A stretch of DNA of 64,000 nt from Paraburkholderia solitsugae. GTDB lineage: Bacteria > Pseudomonadota > Gammaproteobacteria > Burkholderiales > Burkholderiaceae. Position 1 is the stretch's first letter, and each line of letters starts with the position of its first letter. Position numbers and translations under genes: made by a program. Below the pieces are notes generated by a model. That model saw nothing but the letters and a program-made list of their open reading frames with translations. It was not told where the DNA came from and did not search any database. Where the stretch lies: contig NZ_WOEY01000127.1 of assembly GCF_013177695.1 (NCBI RefSeq), positions 110,377 to 174,376 of the forward strand. Direction: 5' to 3'. Of the stretch, positions 8,722-18,185 are shown one piece after another.

Positions 8722-9951
8722 CTAATGAAAGATCGGCAAGGCCAGATATCCCTTGATGACGATCGCATTGGCGATGTCGATAAAGAAAGCGCCCACCATC
8801 GGCACGACCAGAAAGGCGAGGTGCGAATGGCCGAAGCGGGCCGTGACGGCCTGCATGTTGGCAATGGCCGTGGGCGTGGCGCCGAGTCCGAAACCGCAAT
8901 GGCCGGAGGCGAGCACGACAGCATCATAGTTGCGACCCATCACGCGGAACGTGACGAAGATCGCATAGAGCGCCATCAAAACGGTCTGCGCAACGAGAAT
9001 CGAAACGACCGGCAGCGCTAGCGAGGCGAGGTCCCAGAGCTTGAGCGTCATCAGCGCCATGGCGAGGAACAGCGCGAGGCTCACGTTGCCGAGCAGGGCG
9101 ACGGCGTGATCGAGAACGGGCTTGCCCGCGAGCCCGAGTGCATTGCTTAGCACCACGCCGACGAATAGCACGCAGACAAAAGTCGGCAGTTCGATCGCGG
9201 TGCCGGCCAATACTTGTGCGAGCGCGTCGCCGGCCGCGAGGCTGATCGCGATCAGTGCCAGCGTCTCGATGAAGGCGCCCGGTGTGGTGGCTTGTTCCGC
9301 CTTCGGTTCTTCGAAGGCGAGCGGCGCCTCGACGGGGCTGTCGCCGTGGCTCTCTGCTTGATTCGCTGCATGATGCGCGGCGTCCTTCCTGGCGACTTGC
9401 CGCATCAGCACGCGCGCCACTGGGCCGCCGAGAATGCCGCCCATCACGAGGCCGAAAGTCGCGCAGGCGATCGCCGCCTCGGTGGCGGACTGAAGCCCGT
9501 GGTGTTCGGCGAACACCTTGCTCCATGCTGCGCCCGTGCCATGACCGCCGGACAGGGTGATCGAACCGACCAGCAAACCGTACAGCGGATCGATGCCCAG
9601 TAGATAAGTGAGGGCAATGCCTACTGCATTCTGCAGGACCAGCAGGCCGATCACGAGACCGAGAAAACGCAGCAACAGCGGGCCGCCTGACTTGAGGCTG
9701 GCGAGGTTGGCGTTGAGGCCGATGGTCGCGAAGAAGGCGAGCATCAGCGGTGTTTGCAGCGCGGTATCGAAGCGTACTTCGACGTGGCTCGTGGTGCGCA
9801 GGATCAGCAGGACGATCGCCACCAGGAGCCCGCCGGCAACGGGTTCGGGAATCGTATAGCTGCGCAGCGGGGGGATCCATCCGACTAGCCTGTTCCCCAA
9901 CAGCAGAACCAGTGAGGCCGCGACGAGTGTTCCGTAGATACCGACGTTCAT
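8722..9951 (-). CDS. gltS: Sodium/glutamate symporter, GltS family
   Basis: Inner-membrane Na+-coupled glutamate importer of 409 residues with about ten membrane segments. Two inverted halves each carry a re-entrant signature: ITLSGGHGTGAAW in the first and VLASGHCGFGLGATPTAIANMQ in the second, which are GltS hallmarks. A hydrophilic, acidic loop of about 45 residues (NQAESHGDSPVEAPLAFEEPKAE region) joins the halves. It is transcribed alone, convergent with the thiolase and divergent from nupC across a 257-bp gap. Confidence 0.92.
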   Translation of the reverse strand: MNVGIYGTLVAASLVLLLGNRLVGWIPPLRSYTIPEPVAGGLLVAIVLLILRTTSHVEVRFDTALQTPLMLAFFATIGLNANLASLKSGGPLLLRFLGLVIGLLVLQNAVGIALTYLLGIDPLYGLLVGSITLSGGHGTGAAWSKVFAEHHGLQSATEAAIACATFGLVMGGILGGPVARVLMRQVARKDAAHHAANQAESHGDSPVEAPLAFEEPKAEQATTPGAFIETLALIAISLAAGDALAQVLAGTAIELPTFVCVLFVGVVLSNALGLAGKPVLDHAVALLGNVSLALFLAMALMTLKLWDLASLALPVVSILVAQTVLMALYAIFVTFRVMGRNYDAVVLASGHCGFGLGATPTAIANMQAVTARFGHSHLAFLVVPMVGAFFIDIANAIVIKGYLALPIFH

Positions 9952-10208
9952 AGGCGACCTCGTTGAGAATGAATGGTCTTCACAGCTTGACGAGGCGTCT
10001 GACGGCGTGTGGAGCGGTCAAGAAGCGAATGGGAAACGCCTGTGGCGTGAGGGTACCTGAACGGCGGTGATCCAACAACGACTGCGCGCGAGGCGCACTG
10101 TCGTGGACCGCCTGGTCGTCGGTGTTGGAGTGAGGCCACATTGAAAGTTTTTCTCCAGCATCGGTTTCGTTTAGCATCGTTGTCACTTTCACAAGAACAC
10201 CAAGAGAC

Positions 10209-11486
10209 ATGGCACTGATCGCACGAAACATCCTTGGGATTGCCGTACTGCTGCTTATCGCCTTCATCTTCTCGACCAACCGGCGCGCCATCCGCTTACG
10301 GACTGTAATTACGGCGTTGCTTGCGCAGATCGGTATCGGTGCGTTCATTCTCTTCGTGCCGCTCGGCAAGACGATCCTCGCGTCCGTCGCGTCCGGCGTC
10401 AATGATGTACTCGGCTATGGCAACGCGGGCATCGCGTTTCTGTTCGGCGGCCTCGTGCAAGCGAAGATGTTCCAGGTGTTCGGCGACGGCGGATTCGTTT
10501 TTGCCGTGCGGGTGCTGCCGGCCATCATCTTCGTGACCGCGCTGATCTCGGTGCTGTACTACATCGGCGTGATGCGCTGGATCGTGCTCGTGCTCGGCAC
10601 GCTGTTTCACAAACTGCTCGGGGTATCGAAGCTCGAATCGTTCTCGGCCGTGACCACGATCTTCCTGGGCCAAAGCGAAATGCCTGCCGTGGTCAAACCG
10701 TTCGTGCGCGACATGACCGGCGCTGAACTGTTCGCGGTGATGTCGAGCGGCATGGCGGCGATTGCCGGTTCGGTGCTGGCCGGCTATGCGGGCCTCGGTG
10801 TGCGGATTGACTATCTGCTGGCTGCGTCGTTCATGGCGGTGCCAGGCGGCTTGCTGTTCGCGAAGATCCTTCACCCGACCACCGAACCGAGCCGCGTCCA
10901 TCTCGAGCATCTCAGCTTCGACGAGAAGCGTCCCGCGAATGTGATTGAAGCCGCGAGTTCAGGCGCGACAGTGGGCCTCAAAATCGCCGTGATGGTCGGC
11001 GCGATGCTGATCGCGTTCGTCGGCTTGATCGCGTTGCTCAACGGCATTGTGGGCGGCATAGGCGGCTGGTTCGGCCATCCGCAATTGTCGATGCAGTCGG
11101 TGCTCGGCACGGTGTTCGCGCCGCTCGCCTATCTGATCGGTGTGCCGTGGAACGAGGCGGCAATCGCCGGCAATTTCCTCGGCCAGAAGATCATTCTGAA
11201 TGAATTTGTCGCTTATGCATCGCTGTCGCCGTATCTGAAAGATGCCGCCAGCGTGAGCGCGGCCGGCCTGCAGGCGCTCGATCCGCGTACCCTTGCTATT
11301 CTGTCGTTTGCGTTGTGCGGCTTCGCGAACTTTGCGTCGATCGCGGTGCTGACGGGTGGCTTTAGCGCCGTCGCACCGGAACGCCGCGCCGAAGTCGCGC
11401 GCTACGGCCTGCGTGTCGTGCTCGCCGCGACGCTCTCGAATCTGATGAGCGCCACGATCGCGGGCATGTTCCTGACGCTGAATTGA
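10209..11486 (+). CDS. nupC: Concentrative nucleoside transporter (NupC/CNT)
   Basis: Imports nucleosides, chiefly pyrimidine nucleosides, with a proton or Na+. 425 residues with three N-terminal helices, then the CNT core: GFVFAVRVLPAIIFVTALISVLYYIG, the conserved GQSEMPAVVKPF and the NEFVAYASL element. The next two genes, cytidine deaminase and a nucleoside hydrolase, follow at 15 and -4 bases, giving an uptake-and-breakdown operon. Confidence 0.93.
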   Translation: MALIARNILGIAVLLLIAFIFSTNRRAIRLRTVITALLAQIGIGAFILFVPLGKTILASVASGVNDVLGYGNAGIAFLFGGLVQAKMFQVFGDGGFVFAVRVLPAIIFVTALISVLYYIGVMRWIVLVLGTLFHKLLGVSKLESFSAVTTIFLGQSEMPAVVKPFVRDMTGAELFAVMSSGMAAIAGSVLAGYAGLGVRIDYLLAASFMAVPGGLLFAKILHPTTEPSRVHLEHLSFDEKRPANVIEAASSGATVGLKIAVMVGAMLIAFVGLIALLNGIVGGIGGWFGHPQLSMQSVLGTVFAPLAYLIGVPWNEAAIAGNFLGQKIILNEFVAYASLSPYLKDAASVSAAGLQALDPRTLAILSFALCGFANFASIAVLTGGFSAVAPERRAEVARYGLRVVLAATLSNLMSATIAGMFLTLN

Positions 11487-11501
11487 ATTGAGGATCGTTG
11501 C

Positions 11502-11891
11502 ATGAACATGGAACAACTGCTGGAACGCGCGGGTGTTGCGCGAGAAAAGGCCTATGCGCCTTATTCGAAGTTCAAGGTTGGCGCCGCGCTGCTGACCAAA
11601 GACGGCACCGTATTCGACGGCTGCAACGTCGAGAATGCATCGTATGGACTGTGTAATTGCGCTGAACGTACGGCTTTTTTCAGCGCGATCGCCGCGGGCT
11701 ATCGGCGCGACCAGTTCGCCGCGCTGGCCGTGATCGGCGATACGGATGGACCGATCGCACCGTGCGGCGCGTGCCGCCAGGTGATCATCGAACTGGGCGG
11801 CCCCGAATTGCCGATCCGCCTCGGCAATCTGCATGGCGCGACCCGCGACACCACCGCGCGTGAACAATTGCCGGACGCGTTTTATCTATGA
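11502..11891 (+). CDS. cdd: Cytidine deaminase
   Basis: Zn-dependent deamination of cytidine and deoxycytidine to the uridines, in the cytosol. 129 residues, the usual size of the tetrameric homologue. Substrate motif FDGCNVENASYG, then NCAERTAFF with the catalytic Glu and first zinc Cys, then PCGACRQV with the other two zinc cysteines. Its stop overlaps the next start as ATGA. Confidence 0.95.
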   Translation: MNMEQLLERAGVAREKAYAPYSKFKVGAALLTKDGTVFDGCNVENASYGLCNCAERTAFFSAIAAGYRRDQFAALAVIGDTDGPIAPCGACRQVIIELGGPELPIRLGNLHGATRDTTAREQLPDAFYL

Positions 11892-12853
11892 GCAAGCACA
11901 AAGTTATCTACGACACCGATCCCGGTGTGGACGATGCGATGGCGCTCGTTTTCCAGGCGCGGCATCCGGACATCGAATTGCTCGGTCTGACGAGCGTATT
12001 CGGCAATGCCACGATCGAGACCACCACGCGCAATGCGCGTTTCCTGGCCGGGCGATTCGCGCCGGGCGTGCCGGTTGCGCAGGGCGCTGCCGCTCCGCTC
12101 AAGCGCGCAGCGCCCGAGCCGCTCGCCTGGATTCACGGCGATAACGGACTTGGCAACATCGCGATCGAAGCCGGGGTTGAAGCCGCGCTCGACGCACGCC
12201 CCGCACACCGCTTCATCATCGACACAGTGCGCGCGCATCCCGGCGAAGTCACGCTGATCGCCGTGGGCCCGCTCACGAACCTGGCATTGGCGCTGGCCGA
12301 CGATCCGCAGATCGCCTCGCTCGTCAAGCAGGTGGTCATCATGGGTGGCGCGTTCGGTACGGACGGCGTGCTCGGCAATGTGACCCCCGCCGCCGAAGCG
12401 AACATCCTCGGCGACCCCGATGCAGCTGACATGGTGCTCGGCGCGCCTTGGCCGGTGGCGATCGTCGGGCTCGACGTCACGCAGCGCACCATCATGAGCC
12501 GGGACTATCTGGCGTCGCTGCGCGATCGCGGCGGTGCAGCAGGGCAGTTCGTGTGGGACGTGTCGCGGCACTACGAGGCCTTTCATGAGCAAAGCGCGCA
12601 ACTCAGGGGCATTTACGTCCATGATTCGTCGGCGGTGACCTATGTGCTGGCGCCGCACCTTTATACGACGCGCAATGGCCCCGTACGTGTGCTGACGGAC
12701 GGTATCGCGGTGGGCCAGACCATCCAGAAGCCTTCTACGATGCCGGTGCCCGCGCCGGACTGGGACAGCCGGCCCGAGTGCAAAGTCTGTGTGGACGTGG
12801 ATGTGCCCGGAATGCTCGCGCTCTACGAGCGAACCCTTTGTGGCACGCTGTAG
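11888..12853 (+). CDS. Inosine-uridine-preferring nucleoside hydrolase
   Basis: Cleaves ribonucleosides to base and ribose. 321 residues with the N-terminal Ca2+-binding motif YDTDPGVDDAMA (Asp9, Asp11, Asp15, Asp16) and the later HDSSAVTYVLAPHLY element with the conserved His-Asp pair. The gene completes the nupC-cdd operon: transport, deamination to uridine, then base release. The Rih sub-type cannot be fixed by eye. Confidence 0.92.
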   Translation: MSKHKVIYDTDPGVDDAMALVFQARHPDIELLGLTSVFGNATIETTTRNARFLAGRFAPGVPVAQGAAAPLKRAAPEPLAWIHGDNGLGNIAIEAGVEAALDARPAHRFIIDTVRAHPGEVTLIAVGPLTNLALALADDPQIASLVKQVVIMGGAFGTDGVLGNVTPAAEANILGDPDAADMVLGAPWPVAIVGLDVTQRTIMSRDYLASLRDRGGAAGQFVWDVSRHYEAFHEQSAQLRGIYVHDSSAVTYVLAPHLYTTRNGPVRVLTDGIAVGQTIQKPSTMPVPAPDWDSRPECKVCVDVDVPGMLALYERTLCGTL

Positions 12854-13157
12854 GACGATCTCGCAACGTCGCTGCCGCTTGTTCCGGGAAGCCCTCTCTC
12901 AGTACCTCGTTTTATGCAGACCTGGGCGTAGCGGACGGCTGGCGGCGCGGCGATTGATCTGACATAAGAGAGCAGTGCGGAGAACAGTGCGGAAAACAGC
13001 GCCGCCGCGGTGCGTTGCAGCAAGCCGGTCCCGCATGTGTGGCCGATGCGCATCGTCAATCTTTGCTACATTTCTGCAGACGTGCTGCGTGCGTGGTCCG
13101 CGAAGCCTTGGCTTATCGACCCGGCGTGTGTGACCCAAATCTATCAAGAGGCAAAAG
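12854..13157. other. Intergenic region before panE
   Basis: 304 bases without a credible gene. It holds a short near-tandem repeat (CAGTGCGGA twice, about 12973-12995). No T-run terminator or convincing promoter was found. Confidence 0.6.
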
Positions 13158-14093
13158 ATGCGAATTCTAGTCGTAGGGGCGGGCGCCGTGGGCGGCTATT
13201 TCGGTGGACGTCTCGCAGCGGCGGGCCAGGACGTGACCTTCCTCGTGCGCCCTGGCCGTGCGGAAAAACTCCAGCGTGACGGTCTCGTCATCAACAGCGC
13301 GCGCGGCAATCTCACGTTGCACGAGGTCAAGACGATACTCGCCGGCGTCGGCGCGGAGCCGTTCGATCTGGTGCTGCTCAGTTGCAAAGCGTTCAGTCTC
13401 GACGACGCGATCGATTCGTTCGCACCGCTGGTCGGCGAATCGACGCTGATTCTGCCGATGCTCAACGGCATGCGCCATATCGACGTGCTCAAGGAAAAGT
13501 TCGGTGCGTCACGCGTACTGGGCGGTCAATGCGTGATCGCGGCGACGCTCAGCCCCGAGCAGCACATCCTGCATCTGAACGAAACGCACGCGATCACCTT
13601 CGGTGAGCTGGACGGCGGCACGTCCGAGCGCGTCGAGGCGATCGCGGACGCGATGGCCGGCGCGAATTTCGATGCGGTGATCAGCGACAAGATCCTGCTG
13701 CGCATGTGGGAAAAGTGGGTGTTCCTGGCCACGCTGGCGGCCGGTACGTGCTTGATGCGTGGTTCGGTCGGCGATATTCTGGCCGCGCCGGATGGCAAGC
13801 ACATCATTGAAAACCTGCTCGGCGAGTGCCGTGGCGTGGCCGAAAACAATGGCTTTACCATGGGCCCGGACTTCGATGCCCGAGCGACCCAAACGCTCTT
13901 TACGCCTTCGCCGCTCACGGCTTCGATGATGCGCGACGTCGAAAATCACTCGCATACCGAGGCGGATCACATTCTCGGCGATCTGATCTCGCGCGGCGGC
14001 GATGCGCAAAAGGGCGAGCACGGCTTGTCGCTGCTGCGTATCGCCTATAGTCATCTGAAGACGTATGAAGCGCGCCAGACCCGCACGTCGTGA
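13158..14093 (+). CDS. panE: 2-dehydropantoate 2-reductase family protein
   Basis: NADPH-dependent ketopantoate reductase of 311 residues, pantothenate pathway. The Rossmann motif VVGAGAVGGYFGG lies at the N-terminus, LLSCKAFSL carries the conserved Lys after the fourth strand, and ILLRMWEKWVFLA carries the probable catalytic Lys. The ATG at 13158 follows GAGGCAAAAG. Burkholderia genomes often hold several PanE paralogues, so the housekeeping role is likely but not certain. Confidence 0.85.
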   Translation: MRILVVGAGAVGGYFGGRLAAAGQDVTFLVRPGRAEKLQRDGLVINSARGNLTLHEVKTILAGVGAEPFDLVLLSCKAFSLDDAIDSFAPLVGESTLILPMLNGMRHIDVLKEKFGASRVLGGQCVIAATLSPEQHILHLNETHAITFGELDGGTSERVEAIADAMAGANFDAVISDKILLRMWEKWVFLATLAAGTCLMRGSVGDILAAPDGKHIIENLLGECRGVAENNGFTMGPDFDARATQTLFTPSPLTASMMRDVENHSHTEADHILGDLISRGGDAQKGEHGLSLLRIAYSHLKTYEARQTRTS

Positions 14094-14147
14094 GCGTCGC
14101 GGGTATCAGTGCATGCCTATAGTAGCCTAACGTTTCGGAGGTCAAGC

Positions 14148-14447
14148 ATGCCGAGTCCAACCGGATCGGTGCCCGCGCTGAGTTCGGCCGCAGCCACGAT
14201 CTTCTCGATCGGTATTGTGTTTCTCGGCTATTGGGGCGTGCACGAGTCGGCGAAATGGCGCCTCAGCGAGGTGACGGTGGTGGTGTTTGCGCTGGTCGGC
14301 TTTGCCTGCCTCGGGCTCGTGCCGTGGATGGCGACGCGCCCCGTCGCAACCGAAACCAGCGACGCCGGCATCCGCGTCGCGCGGCGTCTGTTTCTCGCCG
14401 GCGTGGCGGCGATATGGCTCGCGGTGGCGCTGTCGGTCGTCGCATAA
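14148..14447 (+). CDS. Small membrane protein of unknown function
   Basis: 99 residues from the ATG at 14148, preceded by a strong ribosome site (GGAGG at 14138-14142). Three hydrophobic stretches are visible: ATIFSIGIVFLGYWGV, VTVVVFALVGFACLGLV and LFLAGVAAIWLAVALSVVA. I do not recognise the family. It ends 73 bases before a minus-strand operon whose terminator lies between. Confidence 0.7.
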   Translation: MPSPTGSVPALSSAAATIFSIGIVFLGYWGVHESAKWRLSEVTVVVFALVGFACLGLVPWMATRPVATETSDAGIRVARRLFLAGVAAIWLAVALSVVA

Positions 14448-14463
14448 GGCGCGGCGCACCCAT

Positions 14464-14502
14464 TAAAACGCGCGCGCCTTGCAGCAAACAAGGCGCGCGC
14501 GT
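14464..14502 (-). terminator. Intrinsic terminator of the minus-strand ABC/dehydrogenase operon
   Basis: Perfect 14-bp stem (14468-14481 with 14489-14502) and 7-nt loop; read on the minus strand it is followed by TTTTAA. It lies 18 bases past the stop of the binding-protein gene. The plus strand lacks a T-run. Confidence 0.8.
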
Positions 14503-14520
14503 CACCGCAGCAAGTCAGGC

Positions 14521-15567
14521 TCAACGCTCGATCTGCCGATTCCAGCGCGTATCCCACTGCGCGCGATGCGCGTTGATCGTGTCCCAATCCACCACGGTCA
14601 CTTTCTTCACCAGATCGTCGACGCTACCGAGGCTTTGCTGCATCGGCGGCGTCATTTTCGCGAGCCGGTTGGTCGGAATCTGCTTGCCGGCCTCGGCCGC
14701 TTTTGTCTGAGCCGGCGCGGACAGGAGGAACTGCGCGAGTTTCTGCGCCAATTGCGGATCCGGGTTGTTGTTGACCACGCACAGGTCGACCAGCAACAAC
14801 ACCGGACCTTCCTTCGGGTTCACATAGCCGACCGGAATGCCCTTGTCCTGCAGGTCGCTCACGGCCGTCGGCGTCAACGGGAACAGGCCCGCTTCGCCGG
14901 TCTGGACCATTTCGGAAATCTTCGCCGAGTTCGGCACGTACTCCACGACGTTCGGCCCGACTGTGCTCGCCCATTTCGTGAAGCCCGGTTCGACGTTCTG
15001 CTCGCTGCCGCCCATCAAACGGTTGATCGCCAGAAAGCCGTGCAGGCCGAAGGTGCTGCTCGAAGCGGACTGGAACACCACTTTGCCCTTGTACTTCGGA
15101 TCGGCAAAGTCCATCCACGAAGTCGGCGGCGCCCAGCCTTTTTCAGCGAACAGCTTCTTGTTATACGCGATGCCGGTCATGCCGAGTTGCACGCCCGCGC
15201 CCATGTCGTCTTTCATGCGCGCGAACGGGTAGAGCTCCTTGAGCACCGGCGAGTCGTCGAGCTTCTTGCACACGCCCATGCTGACCGCGCGCGCCATCAC
15301 GCCGTCGTCGAGAAACACCACATGGATTTGCGGATTGGCCTTGTTGGCGAGCAGCTTGGCGAGAATGTCCGACGAGGTGCCGGGCACCACGACCACTTTG
15401 ACGTCGTTGGCTTTCTCGAAGTCGGGCAAGACCTGGCTCGTATAAGCCTTTTCCATCGGGCCGCCGTTCATGCCGATGTAAATGGTCTTGGTCTCCGACC
15501 ATGCCGGCGCGGCCGCACCGAATGCGCACAATGCGGCCAGCGCCGCGATCGTCTTGAACAGTTTCAT
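14521..15567 (-). CDS. ABC transporter substrate-binding protein (polyamine/iron type)
   Basis: Periplasmic binding protein, 348 residues from the ATG at 15567, which has AGGAG 8 bases upstream; the longer frame to 15654 was rejected. Signal peptide MKLFKTIAALAALCAFGAAAPAWS, then TKTIYIGMNGGPMEKAYTSQVLPDFEKAN, a start typical of the PotD/IdiA-like family of organic-cation or iron binders. It is the last gene of the operon with two permeases, an ATPase and a three-part dehydrogenase, so the ligand is probably the dehydrogenase substrate or its precursor. Confidence 0.85.
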   Translation of the reverse strand: MKLFKTIAALAALCAFGAAAPAWSETKTIYIGMNGGPMEKAYTSQVLPDFEKANDVKVVVVPGTSSDILAKLLANKANPQIHVVFLDDGVMARAVSMGVCKKLDDSPVLKELYPFARMKDDMGAGVQLGMTGIAYNKKLFAEKGWAPPTSWMDFADPKYKGKVVFQSASSSTFGLHGFLAINRLMGGSEQNVEPGFTKWASTVGPNVVEYVPNSAKISEMVQTGEAGLFPLTPTAVSDLQDKGIPVGYVNPKEGPVLLLVDLCVVNNNPDPQLAQKLAQFLLSAPAQTKAAEAGKQIPTNRLAKMTPPMQQSLGSVDDLVKKVTVVDWDTINAHRAQWDTRWNRQIER

Positions 15568-15631
15568 TGTGAGGCTCCTGAGTTTCATTAAACGATAACG
15601 AGGCGATGACTGAGCAATGACCAGGTAATAA

Positions 15632-16759
15632 CTAAGCGACGGATGACGCAGCAACAGCGGCGAAGCGATTGATCGAGAAAGCGTCGAGCGGTGTGCTTGT
15701 GGCGCCGTCGATCACGAGATCCGCGAGTACTTCTCCCACGCCCGGCGCCAGCAGAAACCCGCCGCCCGAAAAGCCGAACGCATGCAGCAGACGTGGCACC
15801 GTGCGGCTCGCACCGATGATCGGATTGCTGTCGGGCGTTTCACCTTCCACGCCACTCCATGTGCGGATCAGCAGCGCCTCGCGCAACGCGGGCAGCAGGG
15901 CGCACGCGTCGCGCATCACGGCGCGGGTGGTTTCCGTCGACGGTTGACCGTATTCGCCGTCGCCATGTCCGCGCCCGCCACCGATCACGCAATTGCCGCG
16001 CGCCACTTGCCGTGCGTAGATACCGCCGCCGACCACGCCGAGGTTGTGCGTGATGAAGCGTGGCAGCGGTTCGGTGACCCACATGTTCGGGTAGATCGGT
16101 TGCATCGGTGCGGTTTCGCCGAAGTAACCGGCAACCGTGTTCGCCCATGCACCCGCGGAATTGATCAACCAGTCGGCGCTGATGCGCATGTCGCCTGCGC
16201 GTAACTGGAAGCGTGTGCCGTTGTGATGAATCTCGGTCAGCTCGGTTTGCTCGTGTACATCCGCGCGTGCGGCTCGCGCGGCACGGGCGAACGCGGGCGA
16301 GACCAGACGCGGATTCGCATGACCATCGGTCGCACACAGCGAGCCGCCAATCGCTGCGGCGCCCAGCCATGGATAGCACTGGCGGAACGCGGCGCCACTG
16401 ATCAAATGCGCTTGCAGTCCGTGACCGCGCGCCATCTCGGCCCATGCTTCGAGCGCGGCGATATCGGCTTCGCTGCGCGCGAGCCGCAAATGTCCTGACA
16501 CGATGAACTCGCCGTCAATGCCGATCAGTTCCGGCAAGCGATCCCAGATGCGCCGTGCACGCATGGCGAGCGGCATCTGTTCGACCGGCCGTCCCTGGAC
16601 GCGCACGCCGCCGTAGTTCACGCCGCTTGCCTGCGCGCCGCAGTAGCGCCGCTCGAACAGGCCCACGCGCAAGCCGCGCCGTGCCAGCGCCAACGCCGCC
16701 GATGAGCCGACTAGGCCGCCGCCCGCAATCGCGACGTCGTAGTGCAGGGTGTCACTCAT
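15632..16759 (-). CDS. FAD-dependent amino-acid/opine oxidase subunit (DAO family)
   Basis: 375 residues from the ATG at 16759 (AGGAGG upstream; overlaps the preceding gene by 8 bases). The N-terminus YDVAIAGGGLVGSSAALALARRGLRV is an FAD-binding Rossmann motif of the DAO/DadA superfamily, and the C-terminal part has the TWSGVEGETPDSNPIIG and GFSGGGFLLAPGVGEVLADL FAD-closing motifs. It is probably the catalytic (beta) subunit of a heteromeric dehydrogenase of the HcnC/OoxB type with the next two genes. The substrate, a secondary amine or D-amino acid, is not readable. Confidence 0.85.
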   Translation of the reverse strand: MSDTLHYDVAIAGGGLVGSSAALALARRGLRVGLFERRYCGAQASGVNYGGVRVQGRPVEQMPLAMRARRIWDRLPELIGIDGEFIVSGHLRLARSEADIAALEAWAEMARGHGLQAHLISGAAFRQCYPWLGAAAIGGSLCATDGHANPRLVSPAFARAARAARADVHEQTELTEIHHNGTRFQLRAGDMRISADWLINSAGAWANTVAGYFGETAPMQPIYPNMWVTEPLPRFITHNLGVVGGGIYARQVARGNCVIGGGRGHGDGEYGQPSTETTRAVMRDACALLPALREALLIRTWSGVEGETPDSNPIIGASRTVPRLLHAFGFSGGGFLLAPGVGEVLADLVIDGATSTPLDAFSINRFAAVAASSVA

Positions 16760-18185
16760 CGCGCGCCTCCTCGGGAATCTCGATGACGTCATCGGAATAC
16801 ATCGCGGGCGATAGCGGAATCGGTTTGACAGGCGGCTGGCTGCGCAAGCGGCCGACGGCTTCGAGGGGTTTGCCGGTTTCTTCCGCCAGCAGCGTCAATG
16901 CCGCTTCGCCACACATGCGTCCCTGGCAACGGCCCATGCCGACGCGCGTGAGCGCTTTCAGGCGATTGATCTCGTTCGCTTCGCCACCGCGGATACAGCG
17001 CCGCAGAGTGCCCGCGTCGATTTCTTCGCAGCGGCACACGGTCATGTCGTCGGGCCATTGCGCCGCGCATTGTGCGGGTGGCGCGAATGCCGCTTCGATA
17101 CCTTGGCGAAACACCGCGATACGTTGCAGGCTGCGGTCGAGGGAAGCCGCGTCGCGCATGCCCAGGTCCCGTGGATGCGCGATGCCGAGGTCGTCGAGTA
17201 GCGCCAGCGCGGTGCGGCGGCCGGCGAGTTCGGCCGCGTCGGCGCCGGCGATGCCCGCACCGTCGCCCGCAAGATAGATGCCCCGTACGGAACTGCGGCC
17301 GGCGGGGTCGAGATCGGGCAGCCAGCAACGATTGTGCGTATCGAAGCGGAAGCGGCACCCGGCGAGATCGGCGAGTTGGGTTTCAGGCTTCAGGCCGAAG
17401 CTGATGCCAACGGCGTCGCACGCGAGGGTTTCGGTCTTTGAGCAGTCGGTTGAAGGACGCCATTTGATTGCGCTCACGCCTTGCGCGCCGTGAATGCCGA
17501 TCAGGCTCACATCGCGTTCGATCCGCACGCCGTGCATCTTTAGCCAGCCGACGTAAAAGAGTCCTTTGGCGAACGTAGCAGGTTGCCGCGCGAGTTTCGG
17601 CGCCGCGGCAATCTGCTGCGATAGCGGACTCGTGTCGAGCACGGCTACTACTTGTGCGCCTGCTTTCACGTACTGGTAAGCCACGAGATAGAGCAGCGGC
17701 CCTGTGCCTGCCAGCACCACGCGCCGACCGATCGCACAGCCCTGCGCCTTCAAGGCGACCTGCGCCGCGCCCAGTGTGTAGACGCCGGGTAGTGTCCAGC
17801 CCGGCACCGGCAGCACGCGATCAGTGGCGCCGCTCGCGATGATCAGATGCGAAAACGGCACGCTGATTTCCCGTCCCTCGTGCAGCGTATCGAGACGGCC
17901 CGGTTCACAAGCCCAGGCCAGCGTGTCGGGGCGATAGTCGAGGTGCGGAAGAAGCGCGGCCATCGTCGTATGCAACGCGTCGGCTTTGTGCGCTTCGAAA
18001 CCGTAGAGCGTCTTTTTCGAGCGCTGGAATGCACCGTTCGCGGGCGGTTGACGATAAATCTGTCCACCCCAGCGGGCGTTTTCATCCAGCACAATGGGCC
18101 TGATACCGGCCGCCACCAGCGTTTCGGCGGCGCGCACACCTGCCGGTCCCGCGCCGACGATAACCACGCGGTGTTCGTTGCTCAT
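16752..18185 (-). CDS. FAD/NAD(P)-binding dehydrogenase subunit with BFD-type Fe-S domain
   Basis: 477 residues, HcnB/OoxA-like alpha subunit. N-terminal Rossmann motif VVIVGAGPAGVRAAETL, a second nucleotide motif GRRVVLAGTGPLLYLVAYQYVKAG, FAD motif IYLAGDGAGIAGADAAELAGR, and at the C-terminus a BFD-like [2Fe-2S] domain with CRCEEIDAG and GRCQGRMC. It would carry electrons from the DAO subunit. Overlaps both neighbours by a few bases. Confidence 0.87.
   Translation of the reverse strand: MSNEHRVVIVGAGPAGVRAAETLVAAGIRPIVLDENARWGGQIYRQPPANGAFQRSKKTLYGFEAHKADALHTTMAALLPHLDYRPDTLAWACEPGRLDTLHEGREISVPFSHLIIASGATDRVLPVPGWTLPGVYTLGAAQVALKAQGCAIGRRVVLAGTGPLLYLVAYQYVKAGAQVVAVLDTSPLSQQIAAAPKLARQPATFAKGLFYVGWLKMHGVRIERDVSLIGIHGAQGVSAIKWRPSTDCSKTETLACDAVGISFGLKPETQLADLAGCRFRFDTHNRCWLPDLDPAGRSSVRGIYLAGDGAGIAGADAAELAGRRTALALLDDLGIAHPRDLGMRDAASLDRSLQRIAVFRQGIEAAFAPPAQCAAQWPDDMTVCRCEEIDAGTLRRCIRGGEANEINRLKALTRVGMGRCQGRMCGEAALTLLAEETGKPLEAVGRLRSQPPVKPIPLSPAMYSDDVIEIPEEARDE

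Noticed and set aside
14479..15591. 370-codon open frame on the plus strand opposite the binding-protein gene
   Set aside because: Antisense shadow; His/Arg-rich composition and no domain, while the minus strand encodes a normal signal-bearing protein.
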